DNA of 64,000 bases from Garcia nutans (taxonomy: Eukaryota; Streptophyta; Magnoliopsida; Malpighiales; Euphorbiaceae). Position numbers and translations under genes: made by a program. Shown piece after piece: positions 35,744 through 45,473 of this stretch (positions within the stretch are counted from its first letter, which is position 1; the number at the start of each line of letters is the position of its first letter). Location: contig CANTUV010000009.1 of NCBI GenBank assembly GCA_947685225.1, positions 6,944,001 through 7,008,000 on the forward strand. The letters run 5' to 3'. The notes below the pieces were generated by a model. The model was not told the origin of the DNA. It ran no database searches and saw nothing but the letters and a program-made list of their open reading frames with translations.

Positions 35744-36620
35744 CTCTTACCCTATAAGAACCATAAAAAGTAAATTTGGGTTCAATTCTGAATTGAAAAG
35801 AAATGAAGAAAATGTTAAGTAATTATCCACAATAAGGGGTATTTTCGTATTTTCATAAATGTTTTACTCAGTTGACGATTTTAAAGTAATTAACTAATGA
35901 TGGTAATTCTCTAGGGAAGGATTGAGTAATTTAATAAAGGAAAAAGTAGGGATGTAAAAATTAGATATTGAAAATACAGAAACTAACTAATGTAATATAT
36001 AAAACCTTAAGGACTTCATAATTATTTAGCCTTGATTAAATGACTTGTTTTAAAAATTGTAAATTTGCCATATTTATTATTTTAATTATTTTCTTATGAT
36101 GTTAAATGGTAATATATATATATAAGCGCTATTAAGCAATTTGCTTAGCATATTAGATTTTTCTAATGCGCAGACTAAACGAACCAGAGCATATATGGCA
36201 AGTATAGTGTAGAGTTTCAAAGATCTTGTAGCATCAGGTAGTGTCTTTTAAAAGAGATTTTATATTATATATGTTTAACTATAGTTCATATAGCAGTATA
36301 TTGAATTATATGACAATTGTATAGTTTTGGTTATGGTTATGTTTTTTGTTAAGACTTGAAGTGGTCCAATTTGAAGATTGTACATATTGTAAATTTGGAT
36401 TGGATATATATTTAATTTTGAATTTGGGTTAAAAGATTTTAGTGAATGATATTGATTTGGAGAATATATTGTATATATATAGGTTGATAAAAGTATTAGA
36501 TATTGTTTTGGATTGTGGTTGTTTGTTGATTAAATGAAGTAATTAAAGTTGGGTTTGATTGAATGGAAGATATAAGTGTTTTTTTCTGCAGGTGGTGTTA
36601 GGTTGAAAAATTTTGGCTAT
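35744..36620. other. AT-rich spacer with a short hairpin, no gene
   Basis: Contains AAGGGGTATTTTCGTATTTTC (about 35835), a phrase often seen at MULE termini, and a perfect hairpin TAAGCAA-T-TTGCTTA at about 36132-36146. No supported coding sequence. Confidence 0.4.
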
Positions 36621-36629
36621 GAATATTAC

Positions 36630-37430
36630 AGAGGAAACTCTACCGAAAATTTCAGTTGATTTGTTTTTAAAGGTAATTTGAATTTAGATGTAGGATTATT
36701 AAGTACTGAGTAATCTTCTGATAGTTCTTTGACAAGATTATCAGGGGGAGTTACATCACCAACTATTAAACCACCAATATCATCAAAAGTATGCAAGTCA
36801 TATTGTAAACTTTCTTCTTTTCTTTTGCCTAATAGTTTAAATTTTGAAGGCATCACTTGATTAGAATGAAATCTCTTCTCTCGCGATCCTAAAAAAGTTT
36901 AACTAATTGATTTGTGTCATGCAACATGTTGATTAACCCTTCCACTATATCAACACCAAATTAACTTTAACTATTTTCATTTTGAAATGCTATTAATATA
37001 TTTTGTACCTCATTTTTTGTTTCATAAATATAGAGCTACGCAAATTTGGGATTTTCACCTTCAAGTGGTAATAAAGATTTCATGAGATGATATACTTGGC
37101 CACTTATTTTAAAAATAGAAGGTCCAAAAGATGTATGAGTTGGATCTATTTTTGCACCAAATGATGTAAAAGGAAACATTGAATTATAAGCCCTAATATT
37201 TTCTTTAAATATTCTACTTTTTGATGCCCCTTGATAATCAAGAAAACTGTGAAGAAAAGATGGAGTTTGTTTAGCTAATGGTAAAAAAAATCTTTCTATC
37301 TTAACACTATAAAGTAAATTTTAACTTACGGGAACTCTTCACACGCTCTTCATACCAAAAAAGAGCACTGTAATGCTGACAAATAAAGGATTATTTCCCA
37401 AAATCTACATATAAATCACTGCAGTTCCTT
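36630..37430 (-). pseudogene. Helitron Rep/helicase N-terminal fragment
   Basis: Minus-strand translation from about 37370 gives YSALFWYEERVKSSRK, then FLPLAKQTPSFLHSFL, FKENIRAYNSMFPFTSFGAK and KISGQVYHLMKSLLP. A stop follows in FA*LYIYETKNEVQN, then INMLHDTNQLVK and, after a frame change, SKFKLLGKRK and GGLIVGD. This order matches the conserved region upstream of the Helitron Rep domain. The HUH Rep and helicase parts are absent. I could not identify TC or CTRR termini. A dead fragment of a rolling-circle transposon protein. Confidence 0.78.
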
Positions 37431-37697
37431 TCCTATGTTTTTCTATTTTTGCAATCAAGTTGTAATTTTATCCAATAAATACATTTTCTTTTGGATCCTC
37501 ATCAATAATAATTATATGAAAAAGTTGATTGCCTCTTTAGGATATTTGCCTAGCCATACTTTGATAATGATATTCTCTTCTTCATTCTAAAAAAATTTAA
37601 ATTATTTAATTTCATTTTCAATGATGTAATCATTTTAAAGAATGGGACAAACTTGACTAATAGCCATTACCTTCTAATCTAAGTGAATGAAAATTAA

Positions 37698-38127
37698 TTA
37701 GGAATAACACATTTTTTAGCCTTTGAACTTTATATGTTTTATGCATTGAGCCTCTTTATAACAATAATTAAATGTATTAAACTCTTTTATAACAATAGTT
37801 AAACACATGATTTTCATGCAATGTCAATAGAGGGGCTCAATGTCACCAAATAAAAGTTCATAGTTTAATGTGCAAAACACATAAAGTTCAGGGAGCCAAA
37901 TAATGCAATATTCCTTAATTTTTCATTAAAACACATTATTTTACTCTAGCATCCACATGATTTTGATGGCAATTACACTAATTGAGTACATGTTTAACTT
38001 CTGTTAAAAAAGGGCTTAATATCACCAACTCGTATAGTTGAAGGGTTCAATGTTACGAAATAAAATTTGAGAGGCTTAATATGCAAAAAATGTAAAGTTC
38101 GGGACCAAAAAAATGCATTTTTCCAAT
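37698..38127. mobile_element. MITE-like inverted-repeat element, apparently with a second partial copy
   Basis: About 50 bases at 37699 (ggaataacac..ttgaactttatatg..) are the imperfect inverse of 37870-37916 (..acataaagttcagggagcc..gcaatattcc), bounded by a possible TTAATT duplication. A further inverse copy of the same terminus ends at about 38127 (..gtaaagttcgggacc..gcatttttcc). This suggests two overlapping or nested copies. No coding capacity. Confidence 0.6.
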
Positions 38128-38150
38128 TAATTAACTTTTCTTGTGAAACA

Positions 38151-38162
38151 ATTATTATTATT

Positions 38163-38198
<36 letters not shown>

Positions 38199-38205
38199 AT
38201 TATTA
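38151..38205. repeat. Compound (ATT)n(GTT)n microsatellite
   Basis: ATT units pass into about 10 GTT units and back into ATT. Confidence 0.93.
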
Positions 38206-39295
38206 GTCCTAAATAATCAAATAAAGACTATTAAGTATTAATTAACCTAAGTGCAATAAAACAAATCAAGAAATGAGAAATCACCATAATTACTGTATCA
38301 AATCTATTTCTTTATAACATTCAACTCTTTCCCTTCCTAAAGTTTGTAACATACATAATTGAATTGATTCTCCTATAATAATTATTAAATTACCTACTCA
38401 TCTAACATACAACCTAAAAGCCTTATTAGGTCCTAGTGAAGAAAAGGAAGAAGAAGATCTTTAATTTCTTTTATTTACTCTCATGTTCAAATTGATAAGT
38501 TAAGTAAGGCTCAATAATATGTATACATATAACTATAGATTAACACTTAGCTTGGACATTTAGCAATCCAAGCCAAGGGTTACCGTATTAGGCTTAAAAT
38601 CCTATAGTTGCCATGTATATTAGGTATTTTCCATCTCCTTTTTTAATATTGAATATTCAATAGGATTAAATGATGCAATTGATTACACAATGTAAGCATT
38701 CATTTAATTAATTGATTACTTAAGGGTAACCAATTTTGTTTCTTAATTCTTTGAAAACTCAAAGTAGTCAATTTTTCTTATTCTTATTATTATCTTTGTA
38801 TTGCTATGTTATACATTATATTATTTTTAGCTCACTAAATCTCTTACATATGTGTTTATGTATACAACGATTTTTAAAACTAAGAATTACATATGTACTA
38901 AGTTTTCAATTAAAGTCTTTTTTACTATGTAGACATTGATATTTCCTATGTTCTAGACTATAAACTTTTATGTGCTCTGTACCTATAATTTTATACCTGT
39001 TTCTGTGAAGGGTTGCATTTTATATGATTTGAGTGTGGGGAATTGGGCCATTGGATTAAACTGTATTTGAAGCAAAATTAGACTTATTGAGTATTAATCG
39101 GACACCCAATATTTCAACAAATTCAACAATTAAACAAAATTTCCTCTTGTCCAATAGTAAAGCAACTAATCTTTTTTATAGGCGCAAAAGAAATATATAT
39201 ATGTACATACATACATATATATATATATACATACACACACAAACCACAAATTAAACCAAAATTAAAACAATCTATAAATAAATAAGGAACTCACT
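38206..39295. other. AT-rich stretch, no gene recognised
   Basis: No coding motif. Includes an alternating (AT)/(AC) tract at about 39195-39242. The middle part (38500-38740) has the texture of a decayed LTR but I find no partner or termini. Confidence 0.45.
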
Positions 39296-40377
39296 TGTTA
39301 GGAAACAAAAGACAAGCAGTGTTGATTCAACCAAATTAAAGGGAAATTAAACAAATCAAAATTCTTACCTCTAAACATCCAACAATTCTCTTCAAACCTT
39401 CATTGATAACCTTAGTAATTTTCTTCAATTTGGCACTTTTTTATGATACCTATTTAAATTTGATACCTAACTTCCCATCAATTTGATATCTTTTTTTTGG
39501 ACCAAAATTTGACACCTATGGTGTTCGTCTAAAAAGAAAAAGAAAAAGGAAGAGGAACAGTTCAATATGAAGACAAAAACCAAAAGAAAAAAAGGGCAAA
39601 CTTGAAAATATTTGTAAACAAATTTCATTAACACCTACTCAAATTTGACACCTAGCTTCTCATCAATTTCACACCTTTTTTTTTTACTAAAATTTGACAC
39701 CTATGGTATTCATTTGAAAAGAAAAAGAAAGAGAAAGAGGAATAATATGAAGACAAAAACTAAGAAAAGGGGGCAAACTTGAAAATAAAAATAAATAGAC
39801 TTAATTTTTTAGGATTTCCACCACCGAAAGGAACAATGTTAGGAAACAAAAGACAAGCAGTGTTGATTCAACCAAATTAAAGGGAAATTAAACAAATCAA
39901 AATTCTTACCTCTAAACATCCAACAATTATCTTCAAACCTTCATTGATAACCTTAGTAATTTTCTTCAATTTGACACTTTTTTATGATACCTATTTAAAT
40001 TTGATACCTAACTTCCCATCAATTTGATATCTTTTTTTTGGACCAAAATTTGACACCTATGGTGTTCGTCTAAAAAGAAAAAGAAAAAGGAAGAGGAACA
40101 GTTCAATATGAAGACAAAAACCAAAAGAAAAAAAGGGCAAACTTGAAAATATCTGTAAACAAATTTCATTAACACCTACTCAAATTTGACACCTAGCTTC
40201 TCATCAATTTCACACCTTTTTTTTTTACTAAAATTTGACACCTATGGTATTCATTTGAAAAGAAAAAGAAAGAGAAAGAGGAATAATATGAAGACAAAAA
40301 CTAAGAAAAGGGGGCAAACTTGAAAATAAAAATAAATAGACTTAATTTTTTAGGATTTCCACCACCGAAAGGAACAA
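39296..40377. repeat. 541-bp near-identical tandem duplication
   Basis: 39296-39836 is repeated as 39837-40377. I noticed only about three substitutions by eye (for example TTCTC/TTATC near 39385/39926 and TTTG/TCTG near 39612/40153). Each copy itself holds two diverged sub-units of about 190 bp built on 'tttgacacctatggt.ttc.t..aaaagaaaaaga'. A lone diverged sub-unit continues to about 40620. Confidence 0.92.
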
Positions 40378-40620
40378 TGTTCCTTGTTGTAGTTTTAATA
40401 TTATACTTCTCATCAATTTAACACTTTTTTTTTTATCAATTGTATACCTATGGCGTTCATCTGAAAAGAAAAAGAAAGAGGAAGAGGAACAATTCAATAT
40501 GAAAACAAAAAACCAAAAAAAAGGCAAACTTAAAAATAAAAACAAATAGGCATGGATTTTTAGGATTTCCCCTACCAAAAAGAATAATGTTCCTTATGGC
40601 AGTTTTAGTATTATATTATA
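40378..40620. repeat. Diverged third sub-unit of the 39296 repeat family
   Basis: Shares 'catcaattt.acac.tttttttt' and 'aaaagaaaaagaaagaggaagagga' with the upstream units and ends with the same 'aatgttcctt' phrase. Confidence 0.75.
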
Positions 40621-41449
40621 ATTTTACTTGGTGTAAATGAAGAATAAAATTGATATATAATTAAAATAAAAAAAAAGAATATACTAGAATTGAAAACAAA
40701 AATCTAAAATGCCTTTTTAAATAATTAAATTTAAAAAAAAAGAAATAACACCATTTCACTAATAATCTTACACATATCAATAATCAAAATTTAAGAGATG
40801 ATATAGTAATTTGCTTTTTATATTTTAGCATTAATTTTATTTGATGCAACTGAAGGAGAAAATTGATATACAATTAACAATAAGAAAAATAATTCTATTA
40901 CGGAAGTTGTTATATTTTAGGAATGTGAATATTGTACCCTAGCTGTCATTAGTTAAATATTCTTATTTTTATTGTAATACTCATGTATAATGTTTTTAAA
41001 ATTGGATTGGATACCAAACTAGATTGATGATTGGTTCATGGCTCAACTGGAATGAATTGGGTTCGAAAATATAATAACATTATGAATTTCTTATTTATAG
41101 TTATTAATAAAAAAATCTAAAAATCATAGAAATTTTAAAATAAAACTTTAAAAATAATAAAAAGTGAATCTAAAAAAATTTTTTCTTTGATTTTTATTTA
41201 AAAATACTCAAAAATTAGAAATTTGGTTATGTTCAGTTCGACTCAGTTTGGTCTGACTAATTGATTTTGATAAGTTTGACTTTTTTAACGTTTTTAAATC
41301 GAACTAGCCTCCAGTTCTTAGTTAATTTGATTCGACCAGTCAGTTCTGTTTTAAAAATATTATTCTTATATAAATATCAATTTTAACAAAATATTATTAA
41401 GTTTCTAATTCTTTCATGATATTAGATCTAAACCCTTAGCCACACTAAT
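40621..41449. other. AT-rich stretch, no gene recognised
   Basis: Simple AT-rich sequence between the tandem repeat and the Ale-like copia remnant. It may include decayed LTR of element D, which I cannot delimit. Confidence 0.45.
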
Positions 41450-44400
41450 CAAAATAAAAATTCTACCTACATCTTGTCTTGCACTAAAAGCAAAACTATT
41501 GATAATCATAATTCTATAGTTGTTGCAGTTGTATCAGCGCCAACCCTTTCTTCTCCAATTTCTTTATTTTCTATTTCACTTAATATTTCACATCAATTAA
41601 TAATTAAACTTACCACTGTAAATTTTTTTGTCATGAAAAATAATTTTTACCCATGGTAACTGGCTACGGTTTAGAATATCATATTGACCAAAGTAAACCA
41701 ATTCTATCACCTAAACTTGAAGATGGCATACCAAATCTTGTGTTTAAACCTTGATAATGCCAAGATTAGATTGTACTCAGCTGGATTGCTACTTCAATTT
41801 CTAAAGGGGTCATGTCTCGGTTAGTGTGACAACAACCCACGTAGCGTGGAACAAAATTGTTTTCATTTATGCATTTGGATCAAAGGTTTAGATCAGGAAG
41901 TTACGTGTATAATTGCACAATTTGAAGCATGAAAATTCTTCTATTGAGACCTCTATCTTGTGTGTCAAAGGGATTGCAAATAAATTAGCAACTTTACATC
42001 TTGTTTTGAATGAAGAATTAATTGAATTTGTCATTGTTGGACTTAGACTGGCCTATAAATTATTTTCTAAAATGATTAAATTAATACTAATGATTATGAT
42101 TTTGATGATTTTTATGGTATGCTTTTGACATAAGAAAGATGTCTGAAATGTGAGGAATAGATATCCATCATTCCACCATCTACCAAATTTTCACATTTTT
42201 TTCCCTATCAGTCAAGCCGTGAGCATGATAGAGGAAAAAGGAGGACTTGGTTATGGTTGAAACAATTATCAATCCTCTTCAACTCCCTCTCAATATCGTG
42301 GATATTATCAACTAATGGTTTTCAGTCTCAATCTATGTCTTTGGATGCTCACACAAATGTATGTCACAACTGTAATGGAAAATGTCATATTGCAAGGGTG
42401 CATTATAATGAATACTTCAGTTACTCGTGCTCCTACAAAACCATAATTGAATTTGGCAAGTACATCTTCCTAACCTATATAGGCATGGTTGATGGCAAGT
42501 GGTAACTTAAATCGTTTAACCACTTATCTTGACAACTTAGCAATTCACTTTGGACATACTAGAATTGAAAAAGTTACTCTTTGTAATAGTTCTAAATTAC
42601 CCATATCTCATATTGGAAATTCTTGTGTTATCTTTAAGTTTTCTCATCATGATTTTTTATGTGTTTTAAGTGCTGCACAAAATTTATTATATATTAATTC
42701 TTTTACATGATCTAAACAATTCTCTTTGGATATTCCTTGAGCATTTTTTTATTAAGAACTTGAAAATGAAGGATTTCTTATACCAAGGTTAGAGTAAGGG
42801 TGGTTTGTATTTTTTGCCCACCGTGCCTAAGAGTTCACTACTCAAGTTTGTTCAGCTTCTCTCTCCACTTGGCATTTGTAGTTAGGACATGCAAATGCCC
42901 TATAATTCGAAGAGCAATCAACCGCCAATTAATTTCTAGTTCTGGTAGTTTTAATTCATTGTGTCAATCTTTTGTTGTATAAAAAAATTATGAACTTTCT
43001 TTTTTGCTTATGTTCTTCTTTAGTTATTAGCCCTTTGGATTTGATTTGTTTAGATTTATGGGAACCTTCTCCAGTGGTCTCTAATGATGGAATTCGTTGC
43101 TATGTTATTTTTATGATCATTACTTTAAATATACTTGGATTTATTTTTTGCATCTTAAATTTGAAGTTTTTTCTATTTTTAAACAATTTCATACTTTAGT
43201 TGAAAAATTTTTCAGGCGACCAATTAAAGTTTTTCATATTGATTGGGATAGTGAATTTCAGACTTTATCTGAATATCTTCATGAAAATGGAATTTCTCAA
43301 TTTGTTTCTTGCCCATACACTCCTAAGCAAAATGGTTGTGCTGAAAAAAAAAACAAAAACATATTGTAGAAACCAGTAGGGCTCTTTTATATCATGCTTT
43401 TGTTCCTCATAAATTTAGATGAATGAGTTTGATTCAATTGTGTATGCCATAAATCGCTTACCACAATTGTTTAAATAATATGTCTCCTTTTGAAAAAAAA
43501 TTGTTTAATCATTGCCCAAATTATAATGCTCTTCGAATTTTTGATTGCTTACGCTATCTGTGGTTGCATCCCTATTCCATCAATAAATTGTCACCATAAT
43601 CTCATCATATATTTTTCTAGGCTATAGTAGAACTCACAAAGGCTATAAATATTTTGATATTTAATCCAATAAATTTTATGTTTCATGCCATGTAGTGTTT
43701 GATGAACCTATTTCCCTTTGCCAAGCATGTTGATGTGAGTACCACTACATCATCCATGCCTAATACATCACTTATTTTTGACTTGCCACATTATAGTTTG
43801 GTTTCTATGGTTGAGCACCCATCCTTAGCCATGGGGATGCAAAATCCTGTGCATACAAAAGTAACTAGTCAGCAAGATGTAAACACACTTTATTCTAATT
43901 CTATGATGTCTTTGTCTCTGATCAATAAGATGTGGATACACCTTGTTCTAAATTAATTTTTGTGAGTATTTATGCCTTTGATTAATAAGACATGGACATG
44001 CCTTATTCTAAATCTACTTCTGCCTTTGATCAATAAGACATAGGCATGCCTTATTCTAAATATACTTTTGTGAGTGTCTCTGACTCTAATATATAAGAAG
44101 TGGGCACCTAATTCTTTGCATACTTTGTACATCTATCTTTAGTTCACAAGTCATAAGCACACCTAATGATGATTATATAATTCCAATCATACAAACTCTG
44201 CACCCAGATACCAATAATAGATGGTGCCACCACATGGTTACTAAAGCTTAAACTGGAAATTTAAAAGCAAAGACTCTAGCCTCTTTTAATGTCATAATTA
44301 CTTCAGCAGTTGATCCTACGTAAGTTGCAAAGTACTCTTATAAGTGTGAAGCAATGCAACTTAAATATAATACACTCATTGCAAACGACACATTAGAAGC

Positions 44401-44784
44401 AGAATTGTTTAATGCTCACTTAATGAGAAAATATTTTGTTGAATTATTAAACTGGGAAACCCGTAGTCCTATTAATACTCCAGCAGCTGTTTCAAACAAA
44501 CTTAGTGCTCGGGATGAGAAAGGTTTTTTTGATGAAATATTATTTCAAAGTATTATAGGTGGTTTGTAATATTTGACTTTTACCCATTCTGATACTACTT
44601 TTGTTGTGAATAAAGTCCCTCAGTTCATGCATTATCCAACTAATGCTCATTAAAGTATTGTCAAGAGAATTTTGCAGTATCCACACAACACTTGTGTTCA
44701 TGGATTCTTCTTTAATAAGTGCGAGGCCTCACCCAAGTACTGATCTAGCCTGCTAAGAGGGAGCCAAAATGCTTATTTGAATTT
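41450..44784 (+). pseudogene. Element D: Ty1/copia (Ale/Retrofit-like) polyprotein pseudogene, RT core deleted
   Basis: Heavily broken. Gag pieces at 41590-42110 (including SIETSILCVKGIANKLATLH); a decayed knuckle VCHNCNGKCHIARVHY at about 42360; protease-to-GAG-pre-integrase pieces at 42500-42950 (SKLPISHIGNS, SAAQNLLYINSFT). Integrase at 43025-43370 gives SPLDLICLDLW, then VFHIDWDSEF and PYTPKQNGCAEKK. From 44225 an HHMVTKA linker and the first RT residues (IANDTLE) join directly to the RT/RNase H connection (SPINTPAAVSNKL, then IIGGL). Catalytic RT and YVDD are gone. Lineage call rests on the HHM.T.A linker and integrase wording. Its 3' end was later hit by element E. Confidence 0.78.
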
Positions 44785-44789
44785 GAACT
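44785..44789 (+). other. Target site duplication of element E (left copy, GAACT)
   Basis: GAACT directly precedes the 5' LTR and is repeated exactly at 49889-49893 after the 3' LTR. Confidence 0.95.
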
Positions 44790-45283
44790 TGTCAAAGAAG
44801 TAGGCACCAACCATTTTTTGTCAAAAATGGAGGTGCCTAATTAAGGGGATTGTCAAAAATGGAGGTGCCTAATTTAGGACATTGTCAAAAGTGGAGGTAC
44901 CTAAATTTGGGGAATTGTTAAAGTCAAAAATGGAGGTGCCTAATTTATTGACTAATTTCACCAACCCATGTTTTTGAAGCCTATATAAACCCATCCACTT
45001 CATTTGGAAGACACACCTCAAAAATTGAAGAAGTAAAGAGAAGAGAGTGTCTTTGAGAGAATTTTGTGAGGAAAAATTCTTGTTCATAATTGAGTGAGGG
45101 TTGTGAGTGTTTGTAAACACATTGTATTTTCTCCTTAATAGAAGTCTGCAGCAGCTCCGGAGACGTAGGCATAATTGGCCGAACTCCGTTATCAAATTCT
45201 GTGTTATTATTCCGCATTTATTTTCGCTCTCTTACTAATCTGGTCTAAGGGAATAGAGTGGTAATCACCATAATATCCCAACA
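44790..45283 (+). repeat. 5' LTR of element E (494 bp)
   Basis: Identical to 49395-49888 except C at 44901 versus T at 49506. The U3 part holds four copies of TCAAAA(A/G)TGGAGGT(G/A)CCTAA (about 44821, 44853, 44884, 44923), candidate promoter or enhancer repeats. A TATA box follows at about 44983. The leader contains GACGTAGGCATAATTGGCCG, a phrase common near the end of plant copia LTRs. Confidence 0.96.
44983..44989 (+). promoter_or_regulatory. Probable TATA box of element E 5' LTR
   Basis: ATATAAA within CCTATATAAACCC, downstream of the four U3 repeats and upstream of the leader. The only good TATA match in the LTR; the same motif lies near 49588 in the 3' LTR. Confidence 0.7.
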
Positions 45284-45285
45284 AC

Positions 45286-45297
45286 TGGTATCAGAGC
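45286..45297 (+). other. Primer binding site of element E (iMet tRNA type)
   Basis: TGGTATCAGAGC two bases after the 5' LTR end. Confidence 0.92.
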
Positions 45298-45473
45298 TTT
45301 GGGTGATAAATTCTGTCAATTTTTGCAAAGTTACTATTCACGTGAATAGTGAATTTCGTGAATAGTAAAATTTTATCGGCAGTTTCGATTTGTCGACAAA
45401 GGTGTCCTAGTACACGGTGGTTCGCAGAAATAGTCAGAAACGATCCAAAGGAGTCCAGATTCGAGTGGGAGCG

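Noticed and set aside
36132..36146. Hairpin as a Helitron 3' end beside the Helitron fragment
   Set aside because: No CTRR follows at the required distance in either orientation.
40741..40780. Similarity of 'ccatttcactaataatcttacaca' to 'gtcgtttcatcagtaatcttacacg' upstream of RER1 (about 60536)
   Set aside because: About 24 bases with several mismatches in AT-rich DNA; too short to claim common origin.
44869..45217. Minus-strand frames of 78-108 codons in the LTR of element E, repeated at 49474-49822
   Set aside because: They lie wholly within LTR sequence opposite the promoter and leader and resemble no protein.
45417..45473. Extended start of the element E polyprotein
   Set aside because: The codon at 45417 is GTG; the first ATG in frame is 45474 and fits the family's N-terminus.
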